Program-made: the position numbers and the translations under genes
NCBI GenBank assembly: GCA_947561715.1
Contig: OX387200.1
Span: 14,262,501-14,326,500 of the forward strand
DNA from: Ascidia mentula
Lineage: Eukaryota; Chordata; Ascidiacea; Phlebobranchia; Ascidiidae
DNA length: 64,000 nt
Direction: 5' to 3'
Shown here: positions 1 through 12,313 of the stretch, piece after piece
Layout of the letters: every line of letters begins with the position of its first letter
Numbering within the stretch: position 1 is the first letter of the stretch
Notes under the pieces: model-generated
The model's input: the letters and a program-made list of their open reading frames with translations, nothing else
The model's database searches: none
Told to the model about the DNA's origin: nothing

Positions 1-67
1 TATTGAGAAAGAAACAAGCCAGGTATAACATTTAGGAAAAACACAATTTAGCTACATCCTTATTTAC

Positions 68-1320
68 TTGCGTATTGCAGCATCATTGTCCTTGATAGGT
101 TCAATTACTCTGGCAACTTCATCTGGAATTTTGAGTTTTGACAGTTTTGTTAATTGAACAAGTGATCGGTTAGTCTGGAAAGAATAAATCAATTTTTTTA
201 TGTATCACAAAGTATAAAACTTGCCAACAATCAACACCTGAATGGGAAAAATTCCAGGTATAATTGGGCATGTAATGCCTATGTTCCTACAGTCATCAAC
301 AAATGTTAAAAAGTCATCTGCATTAAAAAACAGCTGTGTAATAATAAAATCAGCCCCAGCTTCAACTTTCTCCTTCAAATACTGAAGATCCTGCTTGTAT
401 GTAGTGCTGTCTGGATGACCGTTAGGATAACCTAAATAATGCAACAAATGAGGAAAAACAACAAAATGGATGGGATGCAAGAGTGAATTTGGCACTTGCT
501 TAAACAAAAAAAATTAAAACATTTTTTTTCTTGCCTGCAACACATATTGTAAAGTATTTTCCATAATGCTTTCGAATAAACTTCACCAAGTCTACACCAA
601 AATTAAATCCTTCTGCATTGAATTTCCACGTTTCATCATCACAATCTAAGGAAACAATTAAAAAAGTAATTCATTTTATGCTATAATTAAAAGTAGGCTA
701 TGTACAATTGTACAGTAAGCACCAAAAGAAACTGTAATACTATATTACGATAAACACAAATCATGGAAAGGGGCCTTGCATATATTACAAAAAACTAACC
801 TCCTCTGAGGGCCAATATATTTCGAATGCCACTTTTTTTTGTTTTTTCCAGGTGCTTTAGCATTGTTTCTGTTGATTGATTTATGCAAGTCATGTGTAGC
901 ATGGTTTCAAGACCACAGTAATTCAGGACAGTCCCAGCAATTTTCGTTGATGAAGTGATTTTGTCTCCACCTGGGTCCCCCGCAGGGTGCCATGTTATGT
1001 CAATGAAAAGTGGCCCACCCTGGCGCATTCGATCTAAGCTGCAACAACATATTATGGTTTAAACTAAACATCTTGCAATTTCAGGAAAAAGGGCATTTGA
1101 AACTGTGGAAGTTGTGTGAATAGGTAAGTCTAGTTTCAAAAATTTGACTTTGGAAACAAACTTACCGGCCAATCAAGTTGGAAGCACCTTGCTCTGTGCG
1201 TGGTGGAAAGAACTCCAAAGAGTAAAATTTATCACCGGAATTTATTCTTGATTTGATGCATTGAAATAAGTTTGTGGAATCTCCGTCCACCTTCGACCCC
1301 TCATCATTGCCTGGTGCCAT
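68..1320 (-). CDS. MTHFR: Methylenetetrahydrofolate reductase, N-terminal part (runs off left edge)
   Basis: MTHFR reduces 5,10-methylenetetrahydrofolate to 5-methyltetrahydrofolate with FAD and NAD(P)H in cytosolic one-carbon metabolism. Five exons are readable: 1166-1320, 800-1038, 535-645, 238-431 and 68-174. The phases join without a break, giving about 268 residues of the catalytic TIM barrel; the rest, including the regulatory domain, lies beyond the window. Diagnostic stretches are [65 protein letters not shown] and [13 protein letters not shown], all close to vertebrate MTHFR. The start is the ATG at 1320 ([10 protein letters not shown]), a short leader before the conserved core. The intron after the third exon has a GC donor (GCAAGA) where GT is normal. 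The window ends inside the intron after IKDNDAAIR. Confidence 0.95.
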
Positions 1321-2221
1321 TTGCTTCGTATACCGACTCTCCAGTAAGGTTATTTCCCGTAATCGATATTACAACAAAAGTACAAAAATATTCCTAAACA
1401 AATCGAATCCGGATCTATGCCAGGACAAGCAAAACACCTTATATGACATGCAAAAATTGTATTACTGATTGTATAGCTCAAGCATAACTTTTGCAAAACA
1501 ACTAACCGCGAACCACTTCGCCAACGAAAATTTAACTGTGAGGACGACCACTGCGCTTGCAAGCATTATATACCGGCCCAGCCTTTTTCTTTTTTGTGCA
1601 TAGCGCCCTCTTTTGGAAAAAAAATATTCAACGGTCGCCATGGTTTCGAATACCATCGGCGTTGGCGCATAGAATACTGCTTTAGTATTCTTTGATCGGA
1701 GCGATTTCAAATAGATTTTGAATTTCACAGGCGGTTAAAAAAATTATAATTCTATGTTCCTTGCTACTAAACTGCTATTCCGATTACTGCGCTACGCCTA
1801 TGTCGCGTGTAGAAGTGGTTGATTTTACATTGCCCAAAGATAAAGACCTACACCAGGCCTGCCTGCACAACCGAAGACAGAACAAAAGTTTTGAGTTAAT
1901 AACCAGTTTGGAAGGTTTCTTTCTGGAAAAGTAGCTACCTTTCGACTCTAACAATGCTCTTGCTTTCAGTCTTTACGCGCCATGTTTTTCAAGACTTTGA
2001 CAAATACTTGTACAAAGATTTAATCTTTTCGCATGCGTGCACGACCCCTAAGCCCGCGTGCATTGAGAATGATGAAACATCGTTGGCAACTTAAAATCTA
2101 TACAGAAATAAACCCTTGTTCTTATACCGTGTTTATTAGGTGAAAAGTTACACAGTGTAAATATTTCAAAACACTTGATCCGTATATTATGAACTACAGA
2201 GAATGTGGCATGTTTTATCAA
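1321..2221. other. Intergenic region between MTHFR and TSP1 gene A
   Basis: No exon with coding similarity is visible. It should contain the MTHFR promoter and 5' UTR on the minus strand and the 3' UTR of gene A at its left-hand end in minus orientation. Short ORFs here have no recognisable motif. Confidence 0.5.
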
Positions 2222-5033
2222 TTAATTATTCTTCTTTTCTTTTTGATCAAGATCATCCAAACCATTATCTTTTACATCACTGTTGTTTTCTTCATCTGCC
2301 TCTTTGAAGTTTTGCTTGATATCGGTCTGTTTTTGGTCAGCATCCTCAACTTCTGAAAGTCCCTCTACCGTGTCATCGACGGTATCTTCAATTTCTTCAC
2401 CAGCTTCTTCTTTAGATCCAGGAGAAAAAATACTCTTTAGATCGTTTTCAAGGTCTTCAAAGTTGCTCTCTTGTTGGGCATCCATGTCGTTATTGGAATC
2501 TTTTAATTCGTCATAATTTTCATTCTCATCAACTTCTCTGTCCTCTAAATCAACGTCTTCTTCACTTTTAAGATCAATTTCAATTTCAGCATTATCGAGA
2601 AGATTTTTTGGATACTCGATTTCGTTATTTTCCCCATAACCTTCCTTAATCTCCTCAACAACATTTTCCTCTAATTGTTGAGTGTCGTCAATAAAATCCT
2701 CTTCCAAGTTTTCGGAATTATCATCTGCAAACACCTGCGCATTTTCAGTGGCATCATGAAGATCTTTTTCCTCGCTTTCGGAATTTTTGTCTATATCTTC
2801 CTGTATGTGTTTATTGTCGATGTTGAGATCTTCTCCCCCATTCTCGGCATTAACAGTTACATCTATTTTACGTTCTTCATCTTTGTTAATGTTGTTGAAA
2901 TCTTCGAAGACTTCATTTTCTTCTTGTTTGTTGAAATCTTCGAAGACTTCATTTTCATTTTCTTCGATTTGATCGAGAATATCATCACTTGTTTCATCGC
3001 TGTTGGTTTCTTCTTCGTTTGTCTGTTTACTGCAGATCAGTGAACATATGAACGTGGTTGCTTTGCGTGTCGTAAACTACTAGTTCTATATCAAGTTTTA
3101 GAGAAATGTTAAGAGTTGCCTTACTTAACTAAAGTTTAGAAAGCGCATTTTTACAGCTATGTCGGTTTAAAGATGACAATACATAGGTTTCGACAAAACA
3201 TATACCTTTCATATTCTTTCGTCGGGTTGTTATCTGCAGAGATCTCGTCTGTCTGTGGATGATTCACGGAAGGTAATTCATCATCATTTTCTTCAATGAT
3301 GGCGTCATTGGCTGCTTGTAATTTAAACCTGATTCGGAAAAAAATCATTGTGTCATTTTAGATTTTCTGGCCAAGGCAATAATAAGAAACCTCAACCAAA
3401 TCTTACAGTGTATCGCCACGTCGCTTGCAAAGTCTGCAACTTTTGTTTCTTGGTCGTCGGCATCTCTTCCCGCAAGATCCACCAGGGATAAGTCGGGGCA
3501 ATTGAATGCCATGCGTGCTTGAGCGCCTGATGCATGCTCCCCACTTCCACACACAGCGACAGCAGACCTTACTTTGCTGAACAACAAAATATACATACAC
3601 AATATAACATGAATGCTTCCAGATGAACATTTTTAAATATTATATTTTGATTTTATATGGCTAACCGTCAAAAAAATGCAAGTTTTAAAAATCAAAGATA
3701 ATGTAAAACTAACAAGAAAATGTTTTTTTAATTTTGCACCATGAATGACGAATAAGGTCAATACTTATCATTTACCTTGGTGACACGGCATCCTCGACCC
3801 CACCGTATTTTTCGTGAGCGGGTCTTAATTCCCCTTGAACCAACCATTTTGCAAGCACTCCATTTTCCCCAATTTGTTGGGCGACAACCTGCAAAAAGTA
3901 TTTTGTTTGTTCATGTTTGCTTGCAACGTGAAAGCCATCCCGCCGTTTTTCAAGATTGTTAATTTCCGACATTTTGTAAAAAAACGTGACAGCACTGATC
4001 CACATAAATACTTTTAGTATTATAAAATTAAATACACTTCTTAATAATTTGGTAAGTAAGTCATAATTGAAGTAACGTCACTTACACTTTTTGACATTTC
4101 TTGAACACAACTTTGACAAAACCAGAGAATTGCAGTGATATTTAAATTAAATATTTTGAGCTATATGAGCGATACTTTTACTTTGCAGGAGGAATATTTA
4201 TGCACGTGTAAAAAAACGTTTAGAAAAGTTCATGTTACTTGGTGGGCACGTTCTTCCTCGACAATGTCGCACAGGCATTTTGCAACGGCCACAGCAGTTT
4301 GAGCTGACAAGCTGGAAGATCTGTCGACCTCGTCCACAGCGGGCGCTACATCTTAAATACCTCCAGCGGCAAATCTCTTTGTTTTGGCGACACCTTTTTG
4401 TTTGCTTAAAAGTTGATGTTTAAAACGGTAAGCTACTTTAAAATATTGCAATAAATGTGTTACATCATGGTAAAAAAATTTCTGTTTTAACAAGTCGCTC
4501 TGGTCGTTTCTATAAATCTTCAAATCTATTGCGCTATTTTTACCCTCAATGCAGGGCAGCGCCTTCCCCCCCAACGTGGGGCCACGCGGATTCTGCGTTG
4601 ACGCACTTGAATGCCGTAATGGCCACATGTATTGGAGCAAGCATTCCATCCTCCCCAATTGTACACTACACAGTTAACTGCAGAAAAATACGAATAATAT
4701 CTAGCTAAGTTGATATTCAGTGGAGAAAAAATAACAAACCTGGGCAATGTCGCAAGTAGCACCTTTGTCTCGGTACTGTGCAGGTGCCCCCACATCGATT
4801 CGAGCGAATTTTTGTAAAATGATACCAACCCCTACCACATGATCTGTTGCAACCCCCCCTTCTCCACGCACAGTTCTGTCGATGGCATCTTGTTCTACGT
4901 CTTCGCCACCTTTATCACAAAGTCGATAAAAGTTTAAAAAATATTAATGGAATATAGCAAAATATTACGATGATCCGAGTTCAGTAAGGAGCAGAATCAG
5001 GATGACCAACAAGAAAACTTTTGTGCCTCTCAT
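2222..5033 (-). CDS. Family member A: secreted Arg-rich/TSP1/acidic-tail protein, 582 aa
   Basis: Eight exons join in frame: 4969-5033, 4740-4909, 4544-4677, 4239-4404, 3776-3888, 3407-3576, 3206-3328 and 2222-3029. Exon 1 starts at ATG 5033 and encodes a signal peptide (MRGTKVFLLVILILLL). The predicted mature chain begins SSWRRRRTR, then come five TSP1-like modules, one per exon: RQNCAWRRGGCNRSCGRG, YNWGGWNACSNTCG, CRWRYLRCSARCGRG, NWGKWSACKMVGSRG, and a more divergent fifth with CVWKWGACIRR. Exons 7-8 encode about 310 very acidic residues (runs such as DIDLKSEEDVDLED) with a small repeat, NEVFEDFN, and end at TAA 2222. The product is probably exported, with a cationic head and anionic tail. 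TSP1 modules often bind glycosaminoglycans or proteins, but I recognise no named orthologue. This is the longest member and the least like D-F. Confidence 0.8.
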
Positions 5034-6579
5034 TGTTTACGTCTTCTCCCTTTCAGTGAGACACAACTCTGAGTCTTTGTTGCCTATACACGCGTTAATA
5101 AGCCTTACAGGAGTTCCTGGCGGTATACTGTCATTCCGGTGTAAACAACAAACTGTAAGTCATACAGGTTGGACTACCGGAGGTTTGACTATAAGGTGTT
5201 CGCAGTTGACAGGACAAAAAGTTTCTTTATTCAAACATTTATCGTCAGGATGCAGCATTAGGAAACCACGCTTAAACTCCTATAGCTTAGTCTGGCCATT
5301 TAACCAACGAAGAAAGTTAAAACGTGCAAATCAACAGTTGTATTGGTATTATTTTATCGGGATTTTCGCAAAAAAAAAATTGACAACACAGAGTTGTTTG
5401 AAGGAAAGAAAGTTATGTTGACAAAGGCAAAGGTCGTTTGCAACGTTACACAAATAACAACCAGTAATTAAAAAGTTGCCCGTTCCTTCAAGCGTGTGCC
5501 AAGGCGAACCCGGACTCGAATAGGTTTGCCGAATATCAGCACAGATTTCATATTCGTCCGAACCCGAAAAATGTGCAAGATTCGTATGCGAATATTAAGT
5601 GGAGCGTATAATGATGGTTGATATCGGCTATAAAGTTTTATGCTTTTTCCCATGATCGATGACGGCAACACACCGTAGACGTTTTCGCTAGTGGTTAATC
5701 ACCAGGAACGTACAAAACATGACAAAACAAAGTACGTGGCACGGATTTGCGTTACTGAAACACCTAAGCGCATTTAAAACAAAAGAACTTCCGTCCTGTG
5801 TTGTTAACCATTATGTTTGATCAATCCAAAAGCTTTATTACGTCATGTTAAGTCAAAGTATCCTTTTTCCCAAACACGCGGTAGCCACCATTGTTAGCCT
5901 GAGGTATAGTACACTCAGTGTTGGTTTCTGAAAGTTTATCATACTTTGCAGAAATCATCGGTCTGTAATTACTCTGTCGCATGACAGCAAAACAATCGTT
6001 AGTCAAGCAACGTGTTTGCGCGCATAATGGAACCGACCAACTATTGGTGACGTCATACTTGTATATATTCGGGTTCGTTCGAATAATGTTTCCTATTTTT
6101 TCGGGTTCACACGAACCCGAATCTTTGTCCATTTGCCACATTCCTCCTTCCTTCTTGAAGTGTTTGTCACTCGTAATTGCGCAATACGATTTTCTTATTT
6201 TAGCGAGCAGTCAGTTAGTTAGTTAAAGGAAGGTGGGTGGGAAACGCCGCAAACTCGCTTCACTGACAAAGGGGAAGCCTGATATCCTGGTATTGTGGAA
6301 GTCGGGAAACAGTGACGTTTGTCACCAGATGACCCTTCAACCAACAGGTTATAGAAAGAGAGTTACTGCTGCTCTAAGATCATTAACAACGAAAACCAAT
6401 CGACTTAATCCTTTTTTCTGTGGTTGTATTTACTTATTTCTCACAGAAAGCAAATTGGAGGTGTACAAATCCGTTTATTATAGAATAGCAAGCTGTGCAT
6501 GGCGAAAATCGTGGGGCTAAAAATCAAATTTTCTTTAAAAAGCATTTTTTTGCTTTACATTATCATAAATCTTTCCGTG
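5034..6579. other. Spacer between genes A and B with GAACCCGAA-type repeat
   Basis: No coding exon is supported. The short ORFs on both strands lack motifs. The stretch holds the promoter of gene A and the 3' flank of gene B. Sequences resembling CGAACCCGAA in both orientations occur near 5500-5600 and 6065-6120 (annotated separately). Confidence 0.5.
5500..6125. repeat. Scattered inverted GAACCCGAA / TTCGGGTTC motifs, possible degenerate MITE
   Basis: GCGAACCCGGACTCGAAT lies near 5502 and CGTCCGAACCCGAAAAAT near 5555. Opposite-orientation ATATTCGGGTTCGTTCG lies near 6065, followed by the palindromic TTCGGGTTCACACGAACCCG near 6100. The pattern suggests terminal or subterminal repeats of a decayed DNA transposon about 600 bp long. 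I see no target-site duplication, so the ends are uncertain. Confidence 0.3.
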
Positions 6580-8884
6580 TTAAACTTCTTCTGTATTACT
6601 TTCTTTCTCTTCTTCTTGCACATCTTGTTTCACCTCCGAACTCTCATCAACATTGGTGTGGTCTTCATCAAAACTAAACCGTAGCATATAACGTAAAAAC
6701 CTCAGCAAGAACATTCAGATTACATGTTACCAAAGTACACTCGTAACAAACGTAATTTCATAAAAAATGGTAATTTTAAATGCTTTGAAACACAATTATC
6801 AATTATATTTGTGTTAAGTGAGTTGTAAAATTACATCCAAAAACAAGCCAACCTGTGAAAACATGCCAGTCGTTTACTTTACCTCTCTTTATTATCCTCA
6901 TCGACCGCCTGATTGTTTTCATTTAAAACTTTATCAATTCCTTCCTCTTTTTTCGCTTCTCCCTCTTTTGGCGGTTCTTCACCTTCTTTCGTTTCTTCCA
7001 CTTCTTCACCTTCTTTCGTTTCTTCCACTTCTTCACCTTCTTCACCTCCTTCCGCATCTTCCACTTCTTCACCTTCTTTCGTTTCTTCCACTTCTTCACC
7101 TTCTTCACCTCCTTCCGCATCTTCTACTTCTTCACCTTCTTCCGCTTCTTTCGCCCCATCCACCACTTCCGCTTCTTCCGCTTCGTCCGCTTCTCCCGCT
7201 TCTTCCGCTTCTTCCGCTTCTTCCGCCCCATCCACTACCTCCGCTTCTTCCGCTTCTTCCGCCCCATCCACCACTTCCGCTTCTTCCGCTTCGTCCGCTT
7301 CTTCCGCTTCTTCCGCTTCTTTCGCTTCTTGCATATTTAGGGGCTTTTCCGCATTTCGCATTCTACATTGGCACTTAGTTGTTAGACATGCTTTATTATT
7401 TATATCTCAAAAAGAGATTATTGTGGGGGCATTTCCTCTCTGAAAATGACCTACGTTTCCATGAATGATGTGTCTTCATGAGTCTGGAACTCATCATTGT
7501 GTTCATCTTCCATGTTTTGTAAAGCGTCCTGGTTTAAAGAAATCCCCATGTCTTCCAACGTGTTACTTTGTCTTCCAAGGCTGCATAAATATGCAGTTTT
7601 GTAAAAATTACAAGTCCGAAAGCAAGCCTTCTTACCTGTCGCCATAACGACTCCTACATCGCAAAACGCATCTTCTCGGTTTGGGAAGAATACACCTTCC
7701 GCCACACGTGGCACTTCGAATGACGTAAGCACTTTTTAGACCGTACCTTCCACGTCCTCTGCATTTTCTCCACCCCCAGAGGCAATGTCGAGGTTTACAG
7801 CAACTCTTTCTGCACACTCTGGTTTCCTAAGCAACACAACGGGTGTTTATCACGCACAGTAACCGCGAATCATCCAATTCCTACTCTCAGCGAAGGACAT
7901 CGGTTTCCGCCGTGTTTGGGTGTGCTTATTATACTTCGTGTGCGGAATTGTACAGTCTTTCCAAAAATGCAACTACTCCAAAGACCCCATGCGGAAACCC
8001 TGCAGTGAACTAGAAACAGGAATTTTGAAGTATAATTTAACACTTGATGGCATCAAAGAGCACGAAACGCACCTGAACAATGTATTCCAGAGCAACGACC
8101 TTTCGGTATTTTGCACATTCTACAACGGTTTAAACTTATTAGTTTGTAACGCTTCGCACCAATTCCACACTTTGCGCTACATCCCAAGTACTTCCACACA
8201 CACAATTCTTTTTTACCCACGCATTTCCTTGTCTCCTGCAACCAAAATATTTGTTCTCAAAAACTATTGTCACAAAACTACATTAGTTACTCGTGTTGTT
8301 GGGCAAGGAGTTCCGCCATATCTAGGTAAACTCTTTATTTTCCTGGTTCGTGTTTGTTTTCCATTCTTGCCACAAGTATTTGAACACGAACTCCATGGCG
8401 TCCAGTTGTGTACTTGACATGCAACTAATATAATAGAACATGAAATTACTACCTGACCAAAACTGTAAAAAGAAGACTGTTTATTCCGGTTCGATTGCGT
8501 ACCTGGGCATGATTTTAAATTGCATTCGTGGATTGGTTTAACGCATCTACCGCCACACTTGTTCGTTCCGGTTTTAATTTGATGATAACGACCGCGACCA
8601 CACGTAGTACTGCAGGCCCCTCGTTTCCACGTACAGTCTTTTCGCACACAGGGAGGTACGTATCTTCTGCGGCGTCGTCTCCGTCTTCTTCTCCTATAAA
8701 ACATTTTTTCGATTACATAAATTTACAACAATATTATTACATTCGAAAAAACTACAACCAAAACCCGAAAACAGGAGTTAAACACAACACAGGTAAAGTA
8801 AGATAGGACATTTTACCATGAAGATCCTTGATGAACTAGAAATATCACCAGCAAAATAAGCAGCACAAACTGTGTCCTCCTCAT
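6580..8884 (-). CDS. Family member B: secreted Arg10/TSP1/acidic-repeat protein, 523 aa
   Basis: Nine exons close in frame: 8817-8884, 8503-8693, 8291-8424, 8073-8235, 7885-8009, 7636-7826, 7455-7580, 6883-7362 and 6580-6673. The signal peptide is MRRTQFVLLILLVIFLVH, and the mature start is SSW followed by ten Arg. Five TSP1-like modules follow: CTWKRGACSTTCGRGRYHQ, VHNWTPWSSCSNTCGKNG, CVWKYLGCSAKCGIG, SAWGLWSSCIFGKTVQFRTR, and CLWGWRKCRGRGRYG. Then come an acidic linker exon, a 160-residue exon of Glu/Ala repeats (units like EEAEEAEVVDGA and KEGEEVEE), and a last exon ending KESNTEEV. Intron phases match A, D, E and F. For module 4 the acceptor at 8010 is chosen because it alone keeps the frame and a full Trp-Trp-Cys motif. 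The repeat part looks expanded by slippage; the Arg run does not (mixed codons). Function unknown. Confidence 0.8.
6930..7340 (-). repeat. Coding minisatellite in acidic tail of gene B
   Basis: The minus strand reads as imperfect GAAGAAG/GAGGTGG-like units giving EEAEEA, EVVDGA and KEGEEVEE repeats. On the plus strand the same DNA is almost pure pyrimidine, which creates long spurious Leu/Pro and Ser/Ala ORFs. It lies within the eighth exon of gene B and stays in frame throughout. Confidence 0.8.
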
Positions 8885-10266
8885 TGTGTTGTCTGACGAT
8901 TACTGGCTCATCTCACTCATGCTGTCACCTAAAAATGCTTCGCTTATTATCTCTTTTCTGCGGATGCTTGACACAACAAAAAAAAATAAAACACATGGAT
9001 CCACGCAACGGTGCCACAGGATGCAAAAAGGATATAGTTAGTAGATCTGAATGGTGTTTACCTAACAACCAAAGCATCCACTGAGTGAGGTTAAAACAGC
9101 TGCAATAGCGACATAGCAAAACATTTTTGTTGTGAGGGCGTATTTTGTTTTCCACACTATAATATCCATTTGATGAATCTATTCTAAAACAGCAGTGGGC
9201 GGGAAATCAAAAAGGAAATCCAATATAACCGTTTAAGACACAAGCAAAACATTCATAGCCTCAACCAACGTCCCAAACTCCGGCGGCTTTTGTGACAGTT
9301 TGTAAGCGAGATTTCGAAATATCTGTGCCTTCAGTTGGACTGTGTAGGTTGTACGCACGTTCGGCACCTCACACCGCTTCATACGTTTCTCCAGTACATC
9401 GATTTGTCAAAATAAATAACAAAAAATATTATCCCGTTGCAATAAAATAAATTTAAAAGTACTTCTGATGGTCACCTAACCGGTGAATCAACATGCTTAC
9501 ATTCGGAACGGAAACTAACCACCTTTTGGTAAACTAAAATACTCTTGTGGTATGTTTGTATGTTACATAGTTTTTGCATCTTGTTTGGTACATGGTTAAG
9601 TTAAAGTGTGGAAAATTTACAAAAAATGACTGCAACAGACGATTTTAGGAACTACTATTTTTAGAATGTCTCAATTAGATTTTGAATATAGTCTGCAACA
9701 ATTTCCTGTCCTGTGTGCGAAATACACGCTTGTCGGAGAAAGGAGTCTTAGACAAACTTGCGAGCTAGCAAGATAATGGATTAGTGTGTATATTTAGCCA
9801 ACAGCTGGGATTCTTGGTGAGACAAGCTGGTTGGCCAAATTGCAATTCGCCCACGAAAGAAGACTATGGCAGTAACGTAACGATGGCATGATATGAGAAT
9901 TAGGAGGAAGTCAGATCATGCATGGAGTTGCGCAAGACCCACAAAAGCATAAACGCAGTTGGTCTTCAGGATATATTGACAAACACAAACGCCGTCAAAA
10001 ATCTATTTATTTCGAACGTAAATGTGACTGAAAGCTTTTAACACACAATCAAAAGTATAGCTTGGTGCGTTGTCCAAGCATCCACCATCATTGTTTTGTT
10101 TCTGCTGTTGTCATTTCAGGACGTTTGGTCGATGTTGTCTTAAATTCATTCAGTCTGTTAAAGTAGTAGCTATACACGAAAGTGGATCTATTCAAAAGCT
10201 ACAGTTCAGTATGGATTATACATAATGCAATAACATAGATATGTCTCAACTATTTGCCAAACAATC
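8885..10266. other. Upstream region of gene B, duplicated at 11060-11650
   Basis: No exon is seen. Bases 8870-9170 (promoter side of gene B) and about 9890-10010 have clear diverged copies at 11245-11480 and 11510-11650. Shared words include ATTACTGGCTCATC, CTTCTGCGGATG, ACACATGGA and CCCACGCAACGGTG-like strings. This marks an old tandem duplication that included the upstream DNA of a gene B-like unit. Confidence 0.6.
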
Positions 10267-12313
10267 TTACAAACAAAGAAAAACTTCTTCGACAAACCTT
10301 TCATCCAAGTTGTCATCCGCTTCGGCTCCACGGTTAGAATTTGGTGAGCCAGCGTCTCTACAAACAAACAATTATACATTGTTCTGACAAAATGCACAAG
10401 GTTTCAAAGTCACAAAGTTTAACAAAACGGTTGAAAAACTGCATAAATGTATAATAATGTGAGCCCGCATTTCCAGTGTATTTTAATAATTTTTGTCTTA
10501 ATACTTGGAACGTCAATCAAAGGTAAACTAGTCTTACAAACACGTTATTGACAGTTCGTAAATAGATAGTAATAGAATTACAAACCTGCCACTTGAAGAC
10601 AGGGAGCAATGCCTCGCCTTCGGTAAACGGCATTTTCGGCGGTCAGAAATGACCACAGGAGACTTTAGGGCAAACCCGGGCAAAAGCATTTTAATTGGAC
10701 CCCATTTCTGTACACACAAACCTCGTTTGCGATTTTTACACAATCGTACTTCCTAAACAAAAGTAGAGTTTGGAAAAAAACAACTAAGTACTGCTGCATG
10801 AAAAATTCTTGCCTTTAGAGAGGGACATTTTTTACCACCATTCTTCGGTGCGGTTACAATGATACGCGTGCGCCATTGAAAGAACCGATGCAACCTACAG
10901 GTAGTCCAATGGCCCCATCCAGATACTTTGCATTTAACTTTATGCACGCACAAAAAGCATCAGGTTAAAACGATAACATAATGGTCATTTATGTTAACAA
11001 AAACCATAATAATCATTAAGAGCTGCAGACAGATGTGTACACTGTTTCGATCTATTATGTTTCATCGGTGTAGCTGGTGATTGAGCACTGGGCTAGTTTT
11101 AGGCTAGCAGGCACACAGATTGCTAATTTGTGGAAACCTTTGGGTCATTCGTCGATCCGTTGGGTACCCAACAAGGTGCCAAACAAAAATGCGACGAACC
11201 ACCGTGGAGCGCAATATGACCAAACGACTGCTTGGTATCTAATAGTGTTATTCGTGTCTCCTCGTTGTGTTATCTCACCATTACTGGCTCATCTTTCACC
11301 TAAAATAGCTTCGCCTAACGTTTCTTCTGCGGATGTTTGACACATCAAACACATGGACCCACGCAACGGTGACACAGGATGTTTTAGATCTGAATGCCGT
11401 TTACCTAGCGATAGGAGTATCCTCTGGGTAAAGTTGAAACAGCTGCTATAGCTACCTAGCAGCACATTTTTGTTGTGTGTGAAGTTAGACTATGGGAGTA
11501 ATGTAACGATGACATGAGAATTTGGAAGTAGTCATATCGGGCATGCATGGAGTTTCAAAAGACTTGTACCACCCTTCAGATGCAACCCGGAACAATTATC
11601 ATCAAAATCTAGTTTATATTGACATACACAAACGCTGTCAAAATCGCTTTTACAGTATACATTGATAACAGTATTTACATGGGAGTCGAGGCACCACCTG
11701 TGTGAATTTAAGCCAATAAAAAAATATTTTCATTCTACACTAAAATCACAAAAAAAACATAGTTTGCGGATGCACCCACGGAAAAGCAGTGGGCGAGTAA
11801 TAACTGAGCATGTCGACTCTCAGAGTCACAACATAAATATTTAATAAAATAACAAAGTAAATTACTTGATTAGACATCAGTTCCATTTTACAGGGCTTCA
11901 AAATGTTCACCCTATGTTCTTACCAAGTACGGTCGAGGATAACTTTGCTTTATGGACCTAATATTTATTGACAATTATCATTATTTTTGCTGCACATGTC
12001 TCTGCTTTTGTAGCATTTGAAATGGTGAAGGTGCTGTAGTAAGAGTCACACCATAGGCCTCTTTCAGGGCATTAATGCTATAGATGCCATAGAACAATAA
12101 AAACAAATTTCGTGAATTTTTTGTAATGTTTATTACTCCCTTTAACTGCCTGGCGACGTGTTTTGCTTTTGTTGTGCTTGGATTACTGTACCACGTTAAC
12201 TCATGCAACCTCCCTTTACGTAGGTACATTCTAAAAGACATGTCTGTTGCCCTCAACTGAAGTAGTAATATTAACAACAAAACTGTGCCGAAAATCCTCT
12301 TTGCGCACCCCAT
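10267..12313 (-). CDS. Family member C: short two-module TSP1 protein, 158 aa (tentative first exon)
   Basis: Proposed exons are 12220-12313, 10813-10937, 10586-10752 and 10267-10357. The last three are clearly homologous to exons 5, 6 and 7 of the other members: modules KCKVSGWGHWTTCRLHRFF and KRGLCVQKWGPIKMLLPG, then a short acidic end with AEADDNLDER. They are open and in phase, although the first of them has a GC donor (AAG/GCAAGA). The original first exon and the Arg/TSP1 exons 2-4 are missing; a decayed copy of the family start lies near 11255. The only nearby signal peptide is MGCAKRIFGTVLLLILLLQ, starting at 12313, and its donor CTAC/GTAAAG has exactly the phase needed. That junction is my inference; otherwise C is a 5'-truncated pseudogene. 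It lacks the Arg run and the long acidic tail. Confidence 0.45.
10938..12219. other. Proposed intron 1 of gene C, with a dead family promoter and first exon
   Basis: Bases 11245-11480 match 8870-9170, the start of gene B. At the position of the gene B ATG and AGG AGG ACA CAG, the copy reads ACG AGG AGA CAC GAA TAA, so both start codon and frame are lost. No exon 2-4 remnant is visible. The rest shows no features. Confidence 0.5.

Noticed and set aside
2283-3043. Plus-strand Ser-rich and Phe/Ile-rich ORFs
   Set aside because: They are complementary to the acidic last exon of gene A; low-complexity coding DNA leaves other frames open.
5500-5530. tRNA-like T-arm words (GAACCCGGACTCGAAT)
   Set aside because: No acceptor, D or anticodon stems fit around it, and the motif recurs as part of a local inverted-repeat structure.
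6818-7443. Long plus-strand Leu/Pro-rich and Ser/Ala-rich ORFs
   Set aside because: They are antisense shadows of the Glu-repeat exon of gene B, which alone has matching splice sites and neighbours.
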